This document shows, piece by piece, positions 17,760-25,591 of a DNA stretch of 64,000 nucleotides (its first letter is position 1; every line of letters starts with the position of its first letter). The DNA comes from Pseudomonadota bacterium. Lineage in GTDB: Bacteria; Pseudomonadota; Alphaproteobacteria; Rhizobiales; Xanthobacteraceae. Where the stretch lies: assembly GCA_023422775.1 (NCBI GenBank), contig JAFAGM010000059.1:62001-126000 (forward strand). Direction: 5' to 3'. A program made the position numbers and the translations under genes. Under the pieces are notes generated by a model. That model was not told where the DNA came from, made no database searches, and worked only from the letters and a program-made list of their open reading frames with translations.

Positions 17760-18575
17760 TCAGTGGGCCACGCCGAGATAGGCATCGATGACTTCCTGGT
17801 TGGACCGGACTTCGTCCGGCGTGCCGTCGCCGATCTTCTTGCCGTAATCGAGCACGACGACACGGTCGGAGATGTCCATTACCACGCCCATGTCGTGCTC
17901 GATCAGCACGATCGTCGTGCCGTAATGGTCGTTGACGTCGAGGATGAAGCGGCACATGTCCTGCTTCTCCTCGATGTTCATGCCCGCCATCGGTTCGTCG
18001 AGCAGGAGGATCGACGGCTCGGCCGCGAGCGCGCGGCCGAGTTCGACGCGCTTCTGCAGGCCGTAAGGCAGGCGCGACACCGGCGTCTTGCGGATGTGTT
18101 CGATCTCGAGGAACTCGATGATTTCCTCGACTGCCTCGCGGCTTTCGGTTTCCTCGCGGCGGGCGCGGGGCAGTTGGAAGGCGACCTCGAGAAAGCTGGC
18201 GTGCATGCGCAGGTTGCGGCCCGCCATGATGTTGTCCAGCACCGACATGCCCTTGAACAAGGCGATGTTCTGGAAGGTCCGGGCGATGCCAAGCTTCGCT
18301 GCGTCGGTCGGCTTCATGCCCGTCAGGCGTTCGCCCCGAAGGGTGATGCTGCCTTCCTGGGGGACGTAGACGCCGTTGATGACGTTGAGCATGGAGCTCT
18401 TGCCGGCGCCGTTCGGGCCGATGATCGCCCGCACTTCGTGCTCGAGCACGTTGAAGCTGATGTTGGTGAGCGCCTTGACGCCGCCGAACCGCAGCGAGAT
18501 CGAGTCGAGCTCGAGAATGGGCGCGCCGATGGGGAAGGCACGTTGCGATGACGGCAGGATTGCGGAGATATTCAA
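17760..18575 (-). CDS. livG: Branched-chain-type ABC transporter ATP-binding protein LivG
   Basis: Cytosolic ATPase, 271 residues. Walker A is GPNGAGKSS, the Q-loop is RTFQNIALF, Walker B is ILLLDEPMAGM and the switch His is IEHDM. The signature is LPYGLQKRVE, the common LivG-type variant of LSGGQ. The start is TTG, overlapping the ligase stop by four bases (TTGA), with AGGAG eight bases upstream; no in-frame ATG precedes the core domain, so the TTG is well supported. Confidence 0.92.
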   Translation of the reverse strand: MNISAILPSSQRAFPIGAPILELDSISLRFGGVKALTNISFNVLEHEVRAIIGPNGAGKSSMLNVINGVYVPQEGSITLRGERLTGMKPTDAAKLGIARTFQNIALFKGMSVLDNIMAGRNLRMHASFLEVAFQLPRARREETESREAVEEIIEFLEIEHIRKTPVSRLPYGLQKRVELGRALAAEPSILLLDEPMAGMNIEEKQDMCRFILDVNDHYGTTIVLIEHDMGVVMDISDRVVVLDYGKKIGDGTPDEVRSNQEVIDAYLGVAH

Positions 18576-20500
18576 GCTGCGCTCCTGATCTGTCCTGATG
18601 TGACGATCTTGGCATCGCTGATCTTGATGTCGGCGTGGCCGCCCTCGATCTCGATGCTCACTTGTTTGCCGCCGCCATAAAGGCCGTCGACCAGAGCCCG
18701 GTGTCGCTCGGCGATGACGCCGCGGCGCAGTTTGCCGGTGCGTGTCAGCACGCCGTCATCGGCGCTGAGTTCGCCGTGCAGGATGACAAAGCGGTGAATC
18801 TGCGATTTCGCCAGCACCGGCTCCTGCGCGAGGTCGGCGTTGACGTCGGCGATGCAGCCGGCGATCAGCCCGTACACCTCGTCCTGCGAGGCCAGATCGG
18901 CATGGCCGGTGTAGGAGATGCTGCGCTTGTCGGCCCATCTGCCGACAGCCGCCATGTCGATGTCGATCAGCGCGCAAACCATGTCGCGTCCATCGCCGAA
19001 AGCGACGGCTTCCTTGATGTAGGGAATGAACTTGAGTTTGTTTTCGATCAGCTTCGGCGCATAGGGTGTGCTGTCGCTCAAGGCGCCGATATGCTTCATG
19101 CGGTCGATGATCCGCAGATGCCCGTCATCGCCCAGATAGCCGGCGTCGCCGGTGTAGAACCAGCCGTCGGCATTCATTGCCTGCGCAGTGTTCTGCGGGT
19201 CGCGGTGATACTCCTTGAACATGCCGGGGGAACGCACCAGGATTTCGCGTTGCTCCGTGAATTTCAGTTCGACACCGTCCGCCGCCGGTCCCACCGTGTC
19301 CGGCTTGACCTCTCCGTCGCGCTGCATGGTCACGAAGAAGCCGGTCTCGGTCGAGCCATAGAGCTGCTTCAAGTTGATGCCGAGCGTACGGAAGAAACTC
19401 ATGAGAGCAGGGGCGGTTGCATCGCCGGCGGTGAAGGCCGTCCGCACCTTGCTCATGCCGAGCACGTCTCGCAGCGGCCCGAAAATCAGGAAGTCGCATG
19501 CCGCCCTGATGAGGCGGTCGCCCAGCGGCACCGCCTGACCGGCCTGCACGCGCGCGCTCACGCGCTGGGCCGCTTCCATGCCTGCCCGATACAGGCGTTG
19601 ATTGAAGCCGCCCGTGTCTTCCATCCGCATGGAAACCTGCGTGAACAGCGCCTCGAGCACCCGGGGCGTCGTCAGGAAGTAGGTCGGCCCCATCTCGCGC
19701 ATGTCGGCGAGCATGGTTTCGGAGGACTCGGGACAGCAGACGCAATAGCCCACGACCATCGGCTGGACATAACTGAAGAAGTTCTGACCGATCCAGCCCG
19801 GCGGCAGATACGCCATCGCCACATCGGTATCTTTCAGGTTTTCCGTGGCTGCGGCCACGCGGGCGCGGTCGATCAGGGCGCCATGGCTAAGGACGACGCC
19901 TTTCGCAGGACCTGTCGTGCCCGAGGTAAAGAACAGGATGGCCGCCTCGTCGCGATTGCTGCCCGCGGGCTCGGCCGGAGTGGCGCCGCCAGCCGCGACG
20001 AGATCGCGGCCCTGTTGCAGCAGCGCGTCGTAGCTGAGCAGCTCGGGCTGGTCGTAGTGTCGCATGCCCCGGTCTTTATCGTAGACGATGCAGCGAACCG
20101 TTGGGCAGCGCGGCAGGATTTCGAGCAGCTTGTCGACCTGTTCCTGGTCTTCGGCGAAGATGTGCGTAATCCCGGCGTCCTGAACCGGTGACATCAGTTC
20201 GTCGGAAGTCGCATCCTGATAAAAGGGCACCGCGACGGCGCCCAGCCAGTGCGCCGCGCACATCGCTGTATAGAGGCGCGGTCGATTGTCACCCACGAAG
20301 GCGACATGCCCGCCGCGCTGCAAACCACGCGCCGACAATGCAGCCGCCAGCGCCGCAGCCTCGTCGGCGAGTTCGCGCCACGTCACCGTGCGCCAGATGC
20401 CCCGTTTTTTTTCCCGCAGCGCCGGACGTTCGCCGCGCTGCCTTGAATGGTGAAGGAGCAGCTTTGGAAAGGTGTCCGCTTCTGTCTTTTCGATCGCCAT
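18572..20500 (-). CDS. AMP-binding acyl-CoA ligase (long-chain FadD15/FACL-like)
   Basis: Activates a carboxylic acid to its CoA thioester via an acyl-AMP. The 642-residue protein has the P-loop FFTSGTTGPAKGVVLSH, the YGSTETGFF A5 motif, WFYTGDAGYLGDDG with the adenylate-binding Asp, and the hinge DRMKH; the C-terminal Lys motif is TRTGKLRRG. The MAIEKTEADTF start has only a weak GGGGGC upstream. It is the first gene of the operon with livG, livH, livM, the binding protein and livF, suggesting uptake coupled to CoA activation. Chain length or aromatic nature of the substrate cannot be read from sequence. Confidence 0.92.
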   Translation of the reverse strand: MAIEKTEADTFPKLLLHHSRQRGERPALREKKRGIWRTVTWRELADEAAALAAALSARGLQRGGHVAFVGDNRPRLYTAMCAAHWLGAVAVPFYQDATSDELMSPVQDAGITHIFAEDQEQVDKLLEILPRCPTVRCIVYDKDRGMRHYDQPELLSYDALLQQGRDLVAAGGATPAEPAGSNRDEAAILFFTSGTTGPAKGVVLSHGALIDRARVAAATENLKDTDVAMAYLPPGWIGQNFFSYVQPMVVGYCVCCPESSETMLADMREMGPTYFLTTPRVLEALFTQVSMRMEDTGGFNQRLYRAGMEAAQRVSARVQAGQAVPLGDRLIRAACDFLIFGPLRDVLGMSKVRTAFTAGDATAPALMSFFRTLGINLKQLYGSTETGFFVTMQRDGEVKPDTVGPAADGVELKFTEQREILVRSPGMFKEYHRDPQNTAQAMNADGWFYTGDAGYLGDDGHLRIIDRMKHIGALSDSTPYAPKLIENKLKFIPYIKEAVAFGDGRDMVCALIDIDMAAVGRWADKRSISYTGHADLASQDEVYGLIAGCIADVNADLAQEPVLAKSQIHRFVILHGELSADDGVLTRTGKLRRGVIAERHRALVDGLYGGGKQVSIEIEGGHADIKISDAKIVTSGQIRSAA

Positions 20501-21243
20501 CAACTTGGTGCCCCCGACGCCTTGCAACCTGGTGATCCGCCCGATCCTTCTGCACCGGGCAGGCAACGCTCGCCGCGAACACGCGACGAGTCAAAAGTCT
20601 CGAGAATGACAACTGAAGTTCGCGCACCGGAAGTTGCGCGTATCCGGATCGTCATCGACGATCAGGATCGACGTTTCTGCAAGCCATGATTTTGGTTCGA
20701 GATCGCCCAACTTCTCTACTTGTTTCCGTGCTGTGCGCCCCTCGCACAGAACCCTGTCCGGTCTCCCTGCGTTTTTTGTGACCTTAGCCGCGCCAGTGCG
20801 GCACGTACAAGTGGTAGCAAATCATCACAAAGCAGGGATGGGCCGGTCAATCACGGAGGCAGAGGTCGCTCAAGATCGTGACTTCATCACGTCTGGAATC
20901 ATTGAAAATTTCTCTGATGATGCGACATGAAAACGCAATTGATGTGGATTCGAAATCAAGCGATCTGAAATTTAGAACAAGAAGGAGCGTTGGTTCTGCC
21001 TGTGCAACTCAGCCACATATTCGGCGAAACGATGTCGTAAAAGGCAGATTTGCTTTAGCTCTGATCGTTATCGTGCACCGCAACCGCTTCGAGCGAGGCT
21101 TCAACCCAATTGAACGGTGTCAGCGTATACAAATGAATTCGCCGCCGATTGCCTCGATGTGGCGAGCCGGCGGCGGATCTGCATCTGACTGCGTCCTTAT
21201 GAATCCATTACGTTCGATTGAAGCTGCTGCCCAGAGTGGCGCG
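20501..21243. other. Long intergenic region with lower-GC stretch
   Basis: About 740 bases with no intact gene. The part near 20590-20820 holds a receiver-domain remnant (listed separately). The stretch 20870-21120 is visibly richer in A and T than its surroundings and may contain the promoter of the ligase operon, but I could not pick one out with confidence. Short open frames here do not look protein-like. Confidence 0.5.
20590..20820 (-). pseudogene. Remnant of a response-regulator receiver domain
   Basis: Read on the minus strand, an open stretch between two stops contains EKLGDLEPKSWLAE directly followed by TSILIVDDDPDTRNF. ILIVDDDPDTR is the classic first strand of a receiver domain, including the acidic pair. 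The frame then loses similarity and stops 12 codons later, there is no ATG, and no output domain follows. I read it as a decayed or rearranged regulator gene. It could be chance, since the match is only about 15 residues. Confidence 0.35.
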
Positions 21244-22401
21244 TCAGCGGCGCGAGCCTGACGCCGCCACGGTCAATGCGATGGCCGCAGGATCGCAGCA
21301 CAGCACCATCAGGAGCATCAGCCATCGTACGGCGTCTTCGGGCGCAGTGCCGGCCATCATCGCAAGATACTGGATCGGGCCCGTGGATGCTTCGATGCGG
21401 GCACTTTCTCCGGCCAGCGCAGCGCGTTGGCCCTGCAGTGCGACCAGCGTTGCCATTGCGGTCTGCCGCTGCGTATCCAGCCCATCCCGCGTCACGCGCT
21501 GTTGCGTTGCGATATCGAGGGCCCGGGTCACCCGGCCTCGCCGTGTCGACTCGTCCACTGCGCGATCGATCTGCGCAATACGGCCGTCAAGGTCGCCGAT
21601 GACAGCCGATTGCGCGTTGACGCGGGCGTCGAGCGCTTCAATGCGCTCGGTGACGCTGGAACGCGATGATGCCGCGACGCTGACATGGGCCTCGACCAGT
21701 TTGCCGAACACACCGACGGCGTTGATGAGCGCAAGTCCGGCAACGAGCGTGACCATGACGAAGCGCATGCTCCATCCGACGCGGCGCCAGTGCGCGGCCA
21801 GCCATCCGGCTATCACGAGCTTGCCGGCCTCCATCGTGGCGGCGAACACCATGACCGCAACCGGTGCGCCGGGAAATATTTCGGCCATGCCGGTGACTGA
21901 AAAATATGCCGCAACCGTCGCCAGTGCGAGCGCTGCGACAATGGCAAAGGCGCGGCTGGTGTGTTCGCGCGCGACAGGGGGCGCTGCGGGCACAACGGCA
22001 GGCGCGACAGAAATTACCGGCGGCGCGTCGGGCAATTGCTGCTCGTCGCTCTGCACCGCTTCATCGTTCGGCGCCACTTGCTTGTCGTCCGGCGCCTCCG
22101 GTTGGTCTTCGGTCCTGGTCGCCTTGGCTGCCCTGGCGCGTTTGGGCGCAGAAGCCTTTGAAGCCGAAGACTTGGCATCCGAAGACTTGGCAGCCGAAGC
22201 GGCGCGGCTGCGTTTCGCTGCCGGTATCTTGCCTGATGGTTCTGCGCCAAGGATGCCTTCAGCGATCGGCGTCACCAGTCTGGGCGTGCGAGGTGAGGCA
22301 TGGGCCAGGGCTTCGAGCTGATGCCTCATGCGCAAAGTATCGCTGTCGCCCTCCGTCAGTTCGGTCGCCGAAATTGCCTTCGTGGTCGCACGGCTGGTCA
22401 T
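21244..22401 (-). CDS. Hypothetical membrane protein with coiled coil
   Basis: A 385-residue protein I do not recognise. Residues 1-145 are low-complexity and Ala/Lys/Ser-rich (AKSSDAKSSASKASAPKRA). Three hydrophobic segments follow near 150-172, 180-200 and 212-235, with the motif ATMEAGKLVIAGWLAAHWRR between the second and third. Residues 240-330 are predicted coiled coil (RIEALDARVNAQ), and a fourth hydrophobic segment lies near 358-375. The MEAGK-type motif resembles membrane proteins found in phages and prophage remnants, but no other phage gene is nearby. The ATG overlaps the stop of the small upstream gene. Confidence 0.7.
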   Translation of the reverse strand: MTSRATTKAISATELTEGDSDTLRMRHQLEALAHASPRTPRLVTPIAEGILGAEPSGKIPAAKRSRAASAAKSSDAKSSASKASAPKRARAAKATRTEDQPEAPDDKQVAPNDEAVQSDEQQLPDAPPVISVAPAVVPAAPPVAREHTSRAFAIVAALALATVAAYFSVTGMAEIFPGAPVAVMVFAATMEAGKLVIAGWLAAHWRRVGWSMRFVMVTLVAGLALINAVGVFGKLVEAHVSVAASSRSSVTERIEALDARVNAQSAVIGDLDGRIAQIDRAVDESTRRGRVTRALDIATQQRVTRDGLDTQRQTAMATLVALQGQRAALAGESARIEASTGPIQYLAMMAGTAPEDAVRWLMLLMVLCCDPAAIALTVAASGSRR

Positions 22402-22589
22402 CTCGCCCCCCGCCTCGTAGCGGCGATAGCCAGCTTCTCCTCTGCGAAGAACTGGAGTGCGCCGTAGCCTTCCGTGTCGACGGCATATCTGAAGCTTCCG
22501 TCCACGGTCGAAAACACGGCGACAACCGTACCCGATTCGTGACCGTTAGCGATGTTTTCGACTTGCTCGCCAATTGCAAACTTCGACAT
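22398..22589 (-). CDS. Small hypothetical protein (63 aa), SH3/KOW-like
   Basis: GAGGAG lies upstream of the ATG. The peptide reads as small beta-strands: FAIGEQVENIANGHESGTVV, then FRYAVDTEGYGALQFFAEE, resembling small SH3-like barrel proteins. It overlaps the following gene by four bases (ATGA), so the two are probably translated together. Confidence 0.7.
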   Translation of the reverse strand: MSKFAIGEQVENIANGHESGTVVAVFSTVDGSFRYAVDTEGYGALQFFAEEKLAIAATRRGAR

Positions 22590-22851
22590 CGAAAACTCCT
22601 CATGGATTCGTTGCCGCGATTATATCGCCGCGAGGAGGCAGCCGCTTCCTAACGATGTACCTTCCGGAATTTCGGACCAGGGTTGTTGCACGAATGTCTC
22701 ATCCTGGCTCGTGACGGAACCAGCGTGATCAGGAAATCAGCAGACGGATCAATGCGCGTGCAGCTACCCATGATTGAATTGCCTTGATGACAAACTGGGC
22801 ATGCAGCGATAGGCTGCAGGCAATCCATAAAAAATATATGGGAGGAGTGGC

Positions 22852-25539
22852 ATGGCAGACTCAGCGGTCGCAGCATCTTCTTCAAAGGCAGCCGGCGGCG
22901 GTGCGACGCAACAGGTTGACGTCGCGGTGGTGGGGGCCGGCTTTGCCGGCTTGTACCTGCTGCATCGGCTGCGCAAGGCCGGCTTCAACGCGATCGTGCT
23001 GGAAGAGGCCGGCGATGTCGGTGGCACCTGGTACTGGAACCGCTATCCCGGCGCGCGCTGCGACATTCAAACCATCGACTACAGCTACACTTTCGATCCG
23101 GAGCTGGAGAGCGCGTGGAAATGGTCGGAGAAATACGCCACGCAGCCGGAAATCCTGCGCTACCTCGGCTTCGTGACCGAACGCTATGACCTGCGGCGCG
23201 ATATCCGCTTTCACACCAGGGTGACGGCGGCGAACTGGGATCATGCCACCGAACGCTGGCTGCTCAGGACCGACAACGGCGCAACGATTTCCTGCCGCTA
23301 TTACATCATGGCTACCGGCTGCCTCTCCGCGCCGAAGCCGCCGGAGATCGATGGCGTCAAGGACTTCAAGGGCGAGGTCTATTTCACCGGCCGCTGGCCG
23401 CATGAGGAGGTCAATCTCGCGGGCAAGCGCGTCGCGGTCATCGGCACCGGCTCATCGGGAATCCAGGCGATCCCGTTGATCGCGGAACAGGCGGCGCAAC
23501 TCACCGTCTTCCAGCGCACGCCGAACTTTGCCTTGCCCGCACACAATGGCGCTGCACCGGCGGATCGCACTGCGATGCTGGAAGGCGACCGCGCGACGTA
23601 CCGTGAGCAGGCCCGCTGGTCGATGACAGGCGTCCCGTATCCGCAACAGATGTCGGTGAGCTGGCAATTGAGCGACGCCGAGCGCCGCGAGCGGTTCGAG
23701 CAGGCGTGGGCGGCCGGCGATCTCGTCCACATATTGACGCAGCTCTGGGCCGACCAGGGCGTCGATGTCGACGGCAACGCGCTCGTCAGCGAACTGATCC
23801 GCGAGAAGATTCGTGACGTCGTGAAGGATCCCGAGACGGCGGCGGCGCTGAGCCCCTTCGATCATCCGTTCGGCGCAAAGCGCCCCTGTCTCGATACCGG
23901 CTACTACGCCACCTACAATCGTCCGAACGTCACGCTGGTGAACCTGCGGCAGGAGCCGATCAAGGAGATCACGACGTCCGGCATTACGACCGACAAGCGC
24001 ACGTTCGACGTCGATGTGATCATCTTCGCCACCGGCTTCGACGCCATGACCGGCGCGATCATGGCCGTGCATCCGATCACCGGCCGCAACGGCAAATCGC
24101 TGTCCGACGTCTGGGCCAACGGGCCGCAGACCTATCTCGGGCTCACCGTGGCCGATTTCCCGAACCTCTTCATGATCACCGGGCCGGGCAGCCCGTCCGT
24201 GCTGTCGAACATGGCAGTCTCGATCGAACAGCATGCCGATTGGGTCGTCGACCGGCTGGTGGCGATGCGCGACGCCGGCTTCACCACGCTCGAGGCGACG
24301 CCGATGGCACAAGCCGGCTGGGCGCAGCACATGGCCGACTGCGCAATGGTCACGCTGCATCGGCTGGCGAACACCTGGTACACGGGCGCCAACGTGCCCG
24401 GCAAGGCGTGGGGCGTGATGCCTTATTGCGGCGGCGTCGGTCCCTACCGCAGCATCTGCAACGAGGTCGCAAGCCGCGGCATGCTCGGCTTCAGGCTCAC
24501 CGGTCCCAACGGCGCCGAGCAGTGCAACGACGGCGAGATCGTTCGCCTCCAGCCGGACGTGCGGCTGGTGCTCGGCATGCTGGCGGAGATGAATTTGCCG
24601 GCGATTGAGTCGATGGGAGCGCAGGGCGCGCGCGACTTCCTCGCCGAATTCAACAAGGGCCGGCCTGCGGGGCGACCGGTCGGCGAGGTCGGCGACGGCG
24701 TGCTGCAGGGCGCCGATGGTCTGCTGCCCTATCGTCTGTACCGCCCCGCGACGCCGGGGCCGCATCCGATCGTGGTCTACTTCCACGGCGGCGGCTGGGT
24801 GCTGGGCGACGAGCAGTCCGACGATCCCTTCTGCCGCGATCTCTGCCGTCGCAGCGGGATGATCGTCGTCAGCGTCGGTTACCGGCACGCGCCCGAACAC
24901 CGCTTCCCCGCTGCGGCCGAAGACGGCTATGCGGCGACGCGCTGGATCGCCGAACATGCAGCCGAACTCGGCGGCAAGCCCGGACCGGTGCTGGTTGCGG
25001 GTTGGAGCGCCGGCGGCAACATCGCGGCCGTCACCTGCCAATTGGCGCGCGACCGCGGCGGCCCGCAGATCGCGGGCCAGCTCCTGGTCTGCCCGGTCAC
25101 CGACTGCACGTTCGAACGTCCATCCTACACCGACAATGCGACGGGCTATTTCGTGACGCGCTCGCTGATGTACTGGTTCTGGGACATCTACTGTTCGCCC
25201 GCCGACCGCACCGATCCGCGCGTCTCGCCGCTGCGCGGCAAGCTGGAAAACCTGCCGCCGGCGTTCGTGGCTACCTGCGAGTTCGATCCGTTGCGTGACG
25301 AGGGCGTCGCCTACGCGGAAGCGCTGGCTGCCGCAGGCGTGCCGGTCCAGCAATTCAAGGGCCGCGGCCACTTCCATTCGTCCCTGATGATGGTCGACGT
25401 GGTGATAACAGGCGTCGGCCCGCGCGCGCAGATGGCGAATGCGTTGCGCCGTTTCGCAGGATTGCCGGAAACCAAAGCCGAGAGTGTTGGACCGGGCGCG
25501 ATGGCTCCGCGACACCAGATCGATGCTGCTGCGGGGTAG
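22852..25539 (+). CDS. Fused Baeyer-Villiger-type flavin monooxygenase and HSL-family esterase
   Basis: Bifunctional protein of 895 residues. Residues 20-560 are a class B flavin monooxygenase: FAD motif GAGFAG (Gly28, Gly30, Gly33), NADPH motif GTGSSG near residue 198, and Arg344 in HPFGAKRP, matching the catalytic Arg region of known enzymes. The family fingerprint FxGxxxHxxxWP appears as F172-K-G-E-V-Y-F178-T-G-R-W182-P, so the conserved His is Phe. Residues 620-880 are an HSL-type alpha/beta hydrolase with HGGGW (His645), nucleophile Ser719 in GWSAG, Asp812 and His840. The pair suggests ketone to ester to acid plus alcohol in one polypeptide. GGAGGAG precedes the ATG. Substrate unknown. 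Confidence 0.9.
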   Translation: MADSAVAASSSKAAGGGATQQVDVAVVGAGFAGLYLLHRLRKAGFNAIVLEEAGDVGGTWYWNRYPGARCDIQTIDYSYTFDPELESAWKWSEKYATQPEILRYLGFVTERYDLRRDIRFHTRVTAANWDHATERWLLRTDNGATISCRYYIMATGCLSAPKPPEIDGVKDFKGEVYFTGRWPHEEVNLAGKRVAVIGTGSSGIQAIPLIAEQAAQLTVFQRTPNFALPAHNGAAPADRTAMLEGDRATYREQARWSMTGVPYPQQMSVSWQLSDAERRERFEQAWAAGDLVHILTQLWADQGVDVDGNALVSELIREKIRDVVKDPETAAALSPFDHPFGAKRPCLDTGYYATYNRPNVTLVNLRQEPIKEITTSGITTDKRTFDVDVIIFATGFDAMTGAIMAVHPITGRNGKSLSDVWANGPQTYLGLTVADFPNLFMITGPGSPSVLSNMAVSIEQHADWVVDRLVAMRDAGFTTLEATPMAQAGWAQHMADCAMVTLHRLANTWYTGANVPGKAWGVMPYCGGVGPYRSICNEVASRGMLGFRLTGPNGAEQCNDGEIVRLQPDVRLVLGMLAEMNLPAIESMGAQGARDFLAEFNKGRPAGRPVGEVGDGVLQGADGLLPYRLYRPATPGPHPIVVYFHGGGWVLGDEQSDDPFCRDLCRRSGMIVVSVGYRHAPEHRFPAAAEDGYAATRWIAEHAAELGGKPGPVLVAGWSAGGNIAAVTCQLARDRGGPQIAGQLLVCPVTDCTFERPSYTDNATGYFVTRSLMYWFWDIYCSPADRTDPRVSPLRGKLENLPPAFVATCEFDPLRDEGVAYAEALAAAGVPVQQFKGRGHFHSSLMMVDVVITGVGPRAQMANALRRFAGLPETKAESVGPGAMAPRHQIDAAAG

Positions 25540-25591
25540 GGCGTGTGAGATGAGGATTGTTGATCCGCGGTCGTAACGATTGCGGATCGGC

